Source: an uncultured Poribacteria bacterium (GTDB taxonomy: Bacteria > Poribacteria > WGA-4E > WGA-3G). From it: a stretch of DNA of 64,000 nt. The stretch lies in the NCBI GenBank assembly GCA_958295855.1, contig OY282383.1:2894481-2958480 (forward strand), given 5' to 3'. Both the position numbers and the translations under genes were made by a program. The notes beneath the pieces were generated by a model. That model was not told where the DNA came from. It did no database searches and saw nothing but the letters and a program-made list of their open reading frames with translations. Shown piece by piece: positions 1 to 6,999 of this stretch (its first letter is position 1; each line of letters starts with the position of its first letter).

Positions 1-1
1 T

Positions 2-325
2 GTCCTCATCAAGTTGTGGAATCAAGGAGAAAGAGGTATCAACGGTATCTCCTTCCAAGATAACGGCAAGGTGTACCCAAACTACCCGAACACAGTCTAT
101 ATTGAGATCGAGGAGGACAACGACTGGTGGTATCCGCAGCGGATAAAAGATTTTTTCGATGGGAAGACCGAGACATTCAATGTTAACAGTCAAGCCATCC
201 GTGTGTTTGGCGGGGATGGTTCACTAAACGACCGGGTTCTCGCTGGCGAACGCCCACCGGGGGTGCGCTATCTTTCTCTAGAGGATGGCATAGAGCCTTA
301 TGAGTTTTTAGAGTTAACAAAATAA
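2..325 (+). CDS. Partial hypothetical protein (3' end only)
   Basis: The reading frame is open from the left edge and ends at TAA 323-325, so only the last 107 residues are visible and the true start lies outside the window. I do not recognise the family. The visible part is acidic and aromatic-rich (EIEEDNDWWYP, RPPGVRYLSLEDG) with no membrane segment or cysteine motif. A second short frame with a good ribosome site starts 14 bases downstream, so it may have headed a small operon on this strand. That it is coding rests on length, absence of stops and plausible composition. Confidence 0.6.
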   Translation, partial: VLIKLWNQGERGINGISFQDNGKVYPNYPNTVYIEIEEDNDWWYPQRIKDFFDGKTETFNVNSQAIRVFGGDGSLNDRVLAGERPPGVRYLSLEDGIEPYEFLELTK

Positions 326-339
326 ACAAGGAAACAACG

Positions 340-507
340 ATGCAAACATTGCCTCCAAACCCTCGTCCGCTTGCCAGCCGAGTGGAGAATCCGCCCAACC
401 CAGAAATCAGAGCGGCATTTTGCGGGGCAACAGACAGAATTTCTGCGGGGATAGAGGAATGTTATCAGTTGTCGATGCACGTCGCATCTGGGCGCAGAGG
501 GGTATAA
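340..507 (+). CDS. Short ORF with ribosome site, probably truncated by a repeat
   Basis: An ATG at 340 is preceded by AAGGAAAC at a normal distance (329-336) and lies 14 bases after the upstream stop. The frame runs 55 codons (MQTLPPNPRPLASRVENPPN...). It then enters the repeats at 475-536, where the TAA at 505-507 lies inside palindromic element A. The product is not recognised. The good ribosome site with an element-borne stop suggests a gene start whose original 3' end was lost. It could also be a chance frame. Confidence 0.35.
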   Translation: MQTLPPNPRPLASRVENPPNPEIRAAFCGATDRISAGIEECYQLSMHVASGRRGV

Positions 508-545
508 CCCCCTGCAAAGCCGGGGGAATGCACCCTTTAGCCGCA
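475..545. repeat. Element C with element A inserted
   Basis: The left half of element C (ATGCACGTCGCAT...GGGCG, from 474) is followed by a complete element A (499-536; inner stem CCCCCTGC/GCCGGGGG, outer GGTATA/TGCACC), then by TTAGCCGC, the right half of C. The uninterrupted C at 38921-38955 reads GGGCGTTTACGCCGC at this point, so this is a filled site. Confidence 0.7.
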
Positions 546-591
546 AGAAAGCGCGTCTTCTTACTGATAACCGAAAACTGACAACTGACAA

Positions 592-1725
592 CTATTTCTC
601 AATCGCTTCAACATTGGCGCGCGGCAAAATGGTCTGTTGCCCGTCTTCGAATTCAACCTGTAGCACCCGAACTTGCGCCTCTGTCTCCAATCGTTGACGT
701 TCTACCGGCAGTTCTGTCACACGTCCCAATTTTCCAAAATGTGGCTCACGGATAACGCGCACCGGGCTGCCAACCTCCAAAACGCCTTCCACGCTTCCAC
801 CCTTTCCCTCTTCCACCGTTTCTACAGCGTCCGATACCAACGGAATCAAAATCTCCGGCCGCACAACACCTGCCCGAATCTGTGTCGCACCGTTAATGGA
901 GGTTTTCATGCCTTCCCGCGTTTTTAGAAGCGCGAACGTATGTTCAGCCATCGCGATGCTTCCAAACCCTTCGGTGATAACCAGTGTGATGCCGATCTCC
1001 TCAGAGCCTGTAATTGCCACGCCGAGTTCATAGCCTAAGAGTTCCCGTAGGTCAGCGTCGTCAATGCCACCTGCAATGATACCTCGGACTCCTTGCCGAA
1101 TTGCCTTTTGAATCGCCTCGGTTGTGACCAATGAACCGCCAACCAGAATCTTATCTTGATGTTCTGCGAGGATCTGTGTCTCAGTCAAGCTATCGTTCGG
1201 AGATGCCACGGCGATCCCTAAGGTGCCGACGGTTTCGCCGCCAACCCCAAAAATGCCTTGAATGTACGTGCCGTACGTCTCCACGGTAACCCCTTCATTC
1301 GGGACGGTCTCCGTTACCGTACCATCTGTATAGGCTTTGACTTCGACGGGGATAGGCGGTTCGCGCAGGATAGCCTGTCCTGTTACAGGGGATACAGTTT
1401 CAATTGTGCCGTCAATCGGTGAACGTGCTTGCGATTTGAAGAGTCCGAAGAGTCCTTTGGTTGTAGCGATAACCTCGTCTTTTGCAACGGCTTCGCCGAC
1501 AGGTTTGAGCATGTATTCCGCAATTTCTTCCGGTGGGACACTGAGTAGGTTGGCAATGTTTACTAGTTGCACGTTGCCCGGCAGATCTGCCTTTGCAACA
1601 ACATCCTCTGCCTTGACTGTTGCACCGGCTTGCACGATGACCTCGCCTTCAAGCGGGAGCCGGCGTTCTTTTTGAATTATCGTTCCCTCGGCGACTTTAA
1701 GACCGGGGGTATATGCATGCGCCAT
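592..1725 (-). CDS. Conserved hypothetical protein with sandwich-hybrid repeats and a KOW-like tail
   Basis: 377 residues, ATG at 1725 with GAGG about 8 bases upstream. Residues 1-150 are rich in Gly/Val with lipoyl-like turns (EGEVIVQAGATVKAEDVVAKADLPG, then SPIDGTIETVSPVTGQ), suggesting barrel-sandwich-hybrid folds like those in RnfC or biotinyl domains. No attachment lysine motif is obvious. Residues about 310-340 (GSPVRVIREPHFGKLGRVTELP) look like a KOW motif, the RNA- or protein-binding loop of ribosomal and NusG-type proteins. No catalytic motif, signal peptide or membrane segment is seen. It is monocistronic here. A similar architecture exists as an uncharacterised protein in other phyla by my recollection; function unknown. 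Confidence 0.75.
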   Translation of the reverse strand: MAHAYTPGLKVAEGTIIQKERRLPLEGEVIVQAGATVKAEDVVAKADLPGNVQLVNIANLLSVPPEEIAEYMLKPVGEAVAKDEVIATTKGLFGLFKSQARSPIDGTIETVSPVTGQAILREPPIPVEVKAYTDGTVTETVPNEGVTVETYGTYIQGIFGVGGETVGTLGIAVASPNDSLTETQILAEHQDKILVGGSLVTTEAIQKAIRQGVRGIIAGGIDDADLRELLGYELGVAITGSEEIGITLVITEGFGSIAMAEHTFALLKTREGMKTSINGATQIRAGVVRPEILIPLVSDAVETVEEGKGGSVEGVLEVGSPVRVIREPHFGKLGRVTELPVERQRLETEAQVRVLQVEFEDGQQTILPRANVEAIEK

Positions 1726-2023
1726 TAATTACCTCAATTTCAAAACGTAATATGTTATTCCATTTTCGTCGTGTTTATGGTGATTTGAATAGCAAGTTTT
1801 GGCTTGCAAGCAACGCCAAAATTGGCTTGAGATAAACAATCCAAGATATTTGCTGTGATTTCTCTGCTAATAATTGTCCAAAGCATCACGTTGCCTCCAG
1901 CTAGCGCAGGGGTGGTATTTGCCCCTGCTTTGCAGGGGTGTAATACGACATGGATCGCATAATGTTGTAGCTTTTCTCTGCGGGCGACGGCACGCGGAGC
2001 GTGCCTGCTACTTTGCGCAGGCT
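1726..2023. other. Intergenic repeats, no convincing gene
   Basis: About 300 bases between two minus-strand genes. It holds element I (1783-1815: AGCAAGTTTTGGCTTGCAAG...), an element A copy (1912-1946; CCCCTGC-TTT-GCAGGGG with outer GGTATT/AATAC) and an inverted element F (1983-2016; GGCACGC/GCGTGCC). A minus-strand frame (1755-2084) crosses all three and the 3' end of the next gene; I judge it spurious. Confidence 0.7.
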
Positions 2024-3052
2024 TCAACGTGCTAACTTCTGCTGTAGTTTTGGACTCTCTATGACCGCCCGATTCACAACCCACGCGGGAATTTGCCCGG
2101 AAGCCACGCTGATGATGCTCTCACAGGCACTCTTGCCGTTGCCTTGGAAGCACTCATCTGTCCAGCAGATACTGTGTGGGGTGACGATGACGTTGTCCAG
2201 TCTTAAGAGTGCATCATCATTACGAATCGGTTCCTGTTCAAAGACATCAAGGCCTGCTCCCTGAATCCTTCGATTCTGGAGTGCATCTGTGAGCGCGCCT
2301 TGGTCAACGATTGGACCGCGGGCAGTGTTAATCAGGTAAGCCGTTGGCTTCATCAAGCCGAGGCACCTTGCATCAATGAGCCCGCGCGTCTCTTCTGTTA
2401 GCGGACAGCAGACGCAGACAAAATCAGCGGTTTGCATCAAGGTATCCAGGGCTACAAGTTCTACCCCTGCGGCTTCCGCCTCCGCAGGGGTGACATAGGG
2501 ATCAAAGGTGATGTGGCGCATGCCAAAGGGTTTCGCGAGTTTAAATACCTCTTTTCCGATATTGCCCATGCCGACGAGGCCCAGCGTTCTGTCGACTAAT
2601 CCCATCCCCATGTAGCCTTGTGTATTTCTCCATCCACCGGCCCGGGTAAGCCGATCCTTTATCAACAACTGATGGCTTAACGATAGGACGAAAGTCATGA
2701 TAGAAGTGGCAACGGGGCGGCGAACACCGTCCGGAGCAATCGTCAGCAACACACCGTTTTCGGTGCAGGCTTCTACGTCCACTTTGTCGTACCCGACACC
2801 GAATCGTGCGACGAGCGCCAGCCGGTCGGTTTCCCCTGTCAACGTTTCTGCCGTGATGCCCGCGCCTAACACCAAGAGTGCGTCGTAATCCTGCACCTGG
2901 GTAGCCGTTAATACGGGCGTATTCTCTGCAAGATATTCCCAGTGCAAACCTGCTGCATCAAAGCGCGGCCCGGCGATGTTGTCTAAATCACAACTCCCAT
3001 CAGGTTTCAGGAAATCACGTGTAACCCCAATACGAAATACAGATTTGTCCAT
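2024..3052 (-). CDS. D-isomer-specific 2-hydroxyacid dehydrogenase
   Basis: 342 residues, the usual length for this NAD-dependent oxidoreductase family (phosphoglycerate, glyoxylate/hydroxypyruvate or D-lactate dehydrogenase type). The Rossmann motif is GLVGMGNIGKE (about 159-169). The catalytic triad is recognisable: Arg in NTARGPIVD, Glu in FEQEP, His in VTPHSICWTDE. The N-terminal half is the substrate-binding flavodoxin-like fold, ending in VARFGVGYDKVDV. There is no C-terminal ACT domain, so it is not the long form of serine-pathway SerA. Exact substrate cannot be assigned. The gene stands alone between repeat-filled gaps. Confidence 0.9.
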   Translation of the reverse strand: MDKSVFRIGVTRDFLKPDGSCDLDNIAGPRFDAAGLHWEYLAENTPVLTATQVQDYDALLVLGAGITAETLTGETDRLALVARFGVGYDKVDVEACTENGVLLTIAPDGVRRPVATSIMTFVLSLSHQLLIKDRLTRAGGWRNTQGYMGMGLVDRTLGLVGMGNIGKEVFKLAKPFGMRHITFDPYVTPAEAEAAGVELVALDTLMQTADFVCVCCPLTEETRGLIDARCLGLMKPTAYLINTARGPIVDQGALTDALQNRRIQGAGLDVFEQEPIRNDDALLRLDNVIVTPHSICWTDECFQGNGKSACESIISVASGQIPAWVVNRAVIESPKLQQKLAR

Positions 3053-3113
3053 TTGCTGTTCCTATTTAATCTTGACGTTGCTCAATTATGGGTGCTTTGG
3101 AAACCCGCCTCTG

Positions 3114-3145
3114 GAAGGGCAGGCACAAGGCACTGCCCCTACAAC
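3114..3145. repeat. Element D at the 3' end of the substrate-binding protein gene
   Basis: GGGCAGGCACAAGGCACTGCC palindrome followed by CCTACAA. The stop codon of the minus-strand gene (TAG at 3141-3139) lies inside the element, so the element sets the C-terminus of that protein. Confidence 0.7.
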
Positions 3146-4872
3146 TCTGGCTCAAGCGATACGTTGCGGAGATATTTCCACCCTACTGGCGAAAGTTTGA
3201 GATTCTTGACCCTTTTATCAATAACCAAAAGTCGTTGTGCATGCGCCAACGGCACCCATGGTACATCTCTGTGGAATATTGCCTGTGCTTGCTGGTAAAG
3301 TGCCGTACGTTCGTCTCGATCTGTGCTGATCCTGGCTTGCTCCAGCACATCCTGCATCTCATCGCTTCGATAAAACGCAATATTAAATACAGGTTTCTCG
3401 GCAGTGGTTTTGCTCAAAAGAGAGAAGAAAAAATTATTCGGGTCCGGCTCGTCTGCAATCCACCCCAACATTGCCATATCGTGCTCCCCATTTTCCGTTT
3501 TGTCAAGATAGGTGCCCCAGTCATAAGTTACGATTTTTGCTGCAACACCGATATTTCGGAGTTCAGATTGTAGGGCTTCTGCGAGTGCGTGCCCATCCGG
3601 AATGTAGGGGCGCGGTACCGGCAATGCCCAGAGTGTCGTCTCAAACCCATCGGGATATCCAGCTTCGGCGAGCAGTTGTTTCGCCAATTCTGGATTGTAT
3701 TCGTAATCCTCAATGGTATCGTCATAACTCCAGAGCGTTGGGGGAATCGGGTTCTTCGCAGGGATGCCTGTGCCTTGGTACAGGCGTTCAACAATCTCGG
3801 TTTTGTTAATCGCATGGTTGATAGCGAGCCGCACCTTGAGATTGTCAAACGGTGGTTTGTCCAGGTTCATCGCCAAATATCCAACATTCAGACCCGGTTG
3901 CATGATGAGTTCAAGTCTTGCATCGCCCCGAATCAGTGGCAATTCGTCAGCATTCGGGAATTCCATCGCATGTATGTTGCCTTGCTGGAGTTCCATGAGC
4001 CGCATGGAGTTATCGGGAATCGAACGGAAGATAAGTCTGTCTAACGATGGCTTTCCTGCCCAATGCGCATTATTTGCTGCAAGGACAATTTTATCGTTCC
4101 GATCCCACCGCACAAACTTGAAGGGCCCTGTTCCTACCGGGTTATTGCCAAAAACTTCACCAAATTTTTGAACGGCTGCTGGACTCACAATAGCATAAGG
4201 AGTGCCTGTCAACATGCTGATAAAGGGCGCGAACGGCGTTTTGAGCTGAATCTGAACCGTAAACGCATCTAGCGCAATAATCTGGTTGATAAATTCTGCA
4301 TGAAAATCATGCGCCAGTACCTGTGGACGAGTGAGTGAAAAGACGACAGCGTCCGCGTTCAACAGAGTACCGTCGTGAAATTGGACCCCTTGTCGTAGGT
4401 GAAATGTCCACGTCAAGCCATCAGCGGACCCATCCCATGCTTCCGCTAAGGCAGGCTCCAAGTCGGTTGTGTCATCTCTATATTGTACGAGCGTATCGTA
4501 GAGCGCGTCACAAACTTTCACCGATTCCCCCTCAAAGAGTTGCGCCGGGTCGAGGGTAAGAGAATCGCCTCCGCGTCCGAAAATCAGTGTACCGCGTGTA
4601 GGTATAGATTCTGATTCGCCGCCCCCGATAATGTTGGCGACGCGTACTAAGTCTAAGATATTCACGATGCCATCACCGTTGACATCTGGATTTGGCACCC
4701 GCGCCGGGTCAATGCTCTCGCCAAAGTGCGCAACGATAAGCATCAAATCAAGGATATTCACAATGCCATCGGCATTGGCATCGCCGCCAACCTTCGCGTC
4801 TTGTGCATTGCTCCCTGTCGAAATCAGTAGTGATAAACCGAGTACTACTATTGCAAAAGTGAATTTTTTCAT
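3139..4872 (-). CDS. ABC transporter substrate-binding protein, family 5, with dockerin pair
   Basis: 577 residues. A Sec signal peptide (residues 1-24, ending STGSNAQ) is followed at about 26-85 by two EF-hand-like dockerin repeats (DANADGIVNILDL and DVNGDGIVNILDL). From about 95 a complete SBP_bac_5 domain follows (GRGGDSLTLDPA, GLTWTFHLRQGVQFHDG, NNPVGTGPFKF), the periplasmic receptor of peptide/nickel/glycoside ABC importers. ATG at 4872 has a GGAGGAG site inside the stop region of the upstream paralogue, only 1 base between the two genes, so they are probably translationally coupled. No permease or ATPase genes are adjacent. A dockerin pair between signal peptide and receptor domain is unusual; it may tether the receptor or simply be a Ca-stabilised spacer. 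Confidence 0.9.
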   Translation of the reverse strand: MKKFTFAIVVLGLSLLISTGSNAQDAKVGGDANADGIVNILDLMLIVAHFGESIDPARVPNPDVNGDGIVNILDLVRVANIIGGGESESIPTRGTLIFGRGGDSLTLDPAQLFEGESVKVCDALYDTLVQYRDDTTDLEPALAEAWDGSADGLTWTFHLRQGVQFHDGTLLNADAVVFSLTRPQVLAHDFHAEFINQIIALDAFTVQIQLKTPFAPFISMLTGTPYAIVSPAAVQKFGEVFGNNPVGTGPFKFVRWDRNDKIVLAANNAHWAGKPSLDRLIFRSIPDNSMRLMELQQGNIHAMEFPNADELPLIRGDARLELIMQPGLNVGYLAMNLDKPPFDNLKVRLAINHAINKTEIVERLYQGTGIPAKNPIPPTLWSYDDTIEDYEYNPELAKQLLAEAGYPDGFETTLWALPVPRPYIPDGHALAEALQSELRNIGVAAKIVTYDWGTYLDKTENGEHDMAMLGWIADEPDPNNFFFSLLSKTTAEKPVFNIAFYRSDEMQDVLEQARISTDRDERTALYQQAQAIFHRDVPWVPLAHAQRLLVIDKRVKNLKLSPVGWKYLRNVSLEPEL

Positions 4873-4873
4873 G

Positions 4874-6622
4874 TTACTCCTCCAGCCAAATATGACGTAG
4901 GTATTTCCAACTCAGTGGATGAAGTTTGAGATTCCTAACCTTTTTGTTAATAACTAAAATTTGTTGCGCGTGTGCCAACGGCACCCACGGTACATCGTCG
5001 TGGAAAATCGCCTGCGCTTGTTGGTAGAGTGCGACGCGTTCTTCTCTATCCGTGCTTGCTCTCGCGCGTTCTAGCACATCTTGCATCGCATCGCTTCGGT
5101 AAAACGCAATATTTCCGGCCGGCTTTTTCGCCGCCGATTTACTCAAAAGGTAATAGAAGAAGTTATCCGGATCCCCCAGGTCGGCAAACCACCCTAACAT
5201 TGCGATATCGTGTTCCCCATTTTTCGTTTTCTCAAGATAGGTGCCCCAGTCATAGGTTACGATTTTTGCCACAACACCGATATTTCGGAGTTCAGATTGT
5301 AGGGCTTCTGCGAGTGCGCGGCCGTCCGGAATGTAGGGACGCGGTACCGGCAACGCCCAGAGCGTTGTCTCAAACCCATCGGGATATCCAGCTTCGGCGA
5401 GCAGTTGTTTCGCCAATTCTGGATTGTATTCATAATCCTCAATGGTATCATCATAACTCCAGAGCGTTGGGGGAATCGGATTCTTCGCGGGGATACCCAT
5501 GCCTTGGTACAGATATTCAACAATAGCAGCTTTGTTAATAGCGTGGTTGATAGCTTGCCGCACCTTGAGCTTGTCATAAGGCGTTCTGTCCATATTCATT
5601 GCCAGATAACCGATATTCATGCCGGGTTGCGTTATCAGCTCAAGAGTCGCGTCTTCCCGGATTTGCATTAAATCGTCTGGATTTGGGAATTCCATTGTAT
5701 GAAGGCTACCGTCCTGGAGCGCAATGAGCCGTACCGAATTATCGGGTATAGAACGGAAAATAACCCTATCTAACCGCGGCCGGCCGCCCCAATACGCATC
5801 GTTTGCCGCAAGCACGATTTTATCGTTCCGATCCCACTGTACAAACTTGAAGGGCCCCGTACCGACAGGGTTATTGGTAAAATCGTCGCCAAATTTTTTA
5901 GCTGCGGTTGGACTCACAATAGAAAAGGCTGTTATCGCAATCGTATAGATGAAGGGCGCATAAGCCGTTTTCAGGTGAATTTGGACGGTAAACTCGTCAA
6001 CCGCAGTAATTTTGTCTACAATTTCGGCTAAGCCGGTATCAATCCAGTAGTTATAGACACCGCCGACGTTATGAAAGGCGTGCATAGCATCGTGCTGGCG
6101 ATTGAGGGAGAATAGGACAGCCTCTGCATTGAAGGGAGTTCCGTCATGGAACTTCACGCCTTGCCGGAGGTAGAACGTCCACGTCAATCTGTCTTCAGAG
6201 TTCTCCCACGCGGTGGCAAGGGCTGGCGCAAGTTCAGTACTCTCATCTTTGTATTGAACGAGCGTATCGTAGATGTTATCGCAAATTTTGAAGGATTCGC
6301 CATCCATCTCATGGCCAGGGTCGAGCCCGACAGAGTCGCCCCCGCGTCCGAGAATTAAGGTACCCCCATTCATGTGCGCTGGTGGTAGTTGCCCTTGCAA
6401 AGCAGGGGTGAATACCCTTTGGGCACCCGAAGGCATAGACAAGGCAATTGGCACTGTCAGAATTGTTAACAAGGAAATTAGCAAGGAAGCCCTTTTCGTT
6501 AATTGGGTTTCCCTTCCGATTTTTCCGTTGGAGTTGCATTCCCCGCAAGCGGGGATTGCACCCTCTGCAAAATCGGGTTTCTTTTTGGTTCGGGTGAAAA
6601 ACTTACTTTTCATACGTTCCAT
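4874..6622 (-). CDS. ABC transporter substrate-binding protein, family 5, paralogue with repeat-expanded signal peptide
   Basis: 582 residues; same SBP_bac_5 domain as the next gene, with long identical stretches (for example AKQLLAEAGYPDGFETTLWA), so a tandem duplication. It lacks the dockerin pair. The N-terminus is odd: between MERMKSKFFTRT and the hydrophobic core (RASLLISLLTILTVPIALS) lie about 30 residues encoded by composite element B (6495-6590). Just after the signal region VFTPALQGQLPP is encoded by element A (6381-6420). Without these inserts the signal peptide would be of normal length. Start ATG at 6622 or, less likely, 6613. A role in oligopeptide or glycoside capture is inferred from the family. 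Confidence 0.9.
   Translation of the reverse strand: MERMKSKFFTRTKKKPDFAEGAIPACGECNSNGKIGRETQLTKRASLLISLLTILTVPIALSMPSGAQRVFTPALQGQLPPAHMNGGTLILGRGGDSVGLDPGHEMDGESFKICDNIYDTLVQYKDESTELAPALATAWENSEDRLTWTFYLRQGVKFHDGTPFNAEAVLFSLNRQHDAMHAFHNVGGVYNYWIDTGLAEIVDKITAVDEFTVQIHLKTAYAPFIYTIAITAFSIVSPTAAKKFGDDFTNNPVGTGPFKFVQWDRNDKIVLAANDAYWGGRPRLDRVIFRSIPDNSVRLIALQDGSLHTMEFPNPDDLMQIREDATLELITQPGMNIGYLAMNMDRTPYDKLKVRQAINHAINKAAIVEYLYQGMGIPAKNPIPPTLWSYDDTIEDYEYNPELAKQLLAEAGYPDGFETTLWALPVPRPYIPDGRALAEALQSELRNIGVVAKIVTYDWGTYLEKTKNGEHDIAMLGWFADLGDPDNFFYYLLSKSAAKKPAGNIAFYRSDAMQDVLERARASTDREERVALYQQAQAIFHDDVPWVPLAHAQQILVINKKVRNLKLHPLSWKYLRHIWLEE
6381..6420. repeat. Element A, in frame in a coding region
   Basis: GGTGGTAGTTGCCC-TTGCAAAGCAGGGG with AATACC at the end. 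On the minus strand it encodes VFTPALQGQLP, just after the signal peptide of the 4874-6622 gene. Confidence 0.7.
6495..6590. repeat. Composite element B, in frame in a signal peptide
   Basis: TTCCGATTTTTCC on the left and AAAATCGGGTTTC on the right form a stem; a small palindrome (CCCCGCAAGCGGGG) lies in the loop. The same structure occurs at 6904-6995, 9134-9255, 13381-13500, 15658-15742 and 37507-37622. Confidence 0.65.
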
Positions 6623-6999
6623 AATTGCTTGCGTCTCCGGTATCTGTTAAAAATATATATTACATGATATAGATATTTCTCGCAGATGTCAAGAAAATTA
6701 AAAGGGAGGCAAGAAATTCACAAAAAATGTATCTTTTTACGATAACAAATCGTTTTATTAAATGAGAGTTTCGCCACGCATTGAAAATGCGTGACTAAAC
6801 CTCAGAGAATGTTATTGCGGATGATATGAAAAACCTATGATTTTTCATATAATTTTGGTGTAGTCTTGATGTTGAATTGAAGTTGAGAGTCTAGAATGCA
6901 TAAGAAACCCGATTTTGACACAAAGGCTGAAAACCCCGCAAAGCGGGGGTATTGCCATCTGGGAAAAATCGGAGGGGAAACCGAATTAACGAAAAAGTT
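6623..6999. other. Divergent intergenic region with hairpins and element B
   Basis: This AT-rich gap separates divergent genes. It contains a hairpin of element G (CACGCATT-GAA-AATGCGTG, 6775-6793). A perfect 10-bp inverted repeat ATATGAAAAA/TTTTTCATAT with a 7-base spacer (6824-6850) could be an operator. An inverted composite element B lies at 6904-6995 and ends five bases before the chosen start of the next gene. Promoters must lie here, but I see no clear -35/-10 pair. Confidence 0.5.

Noticed and set aside
1755..2084. 109-codon minus-strand frame
   Set aside because: It is made of three repeats and the antisense-phase end of the neighbouring dehydrogenase gene; no ribosome site.
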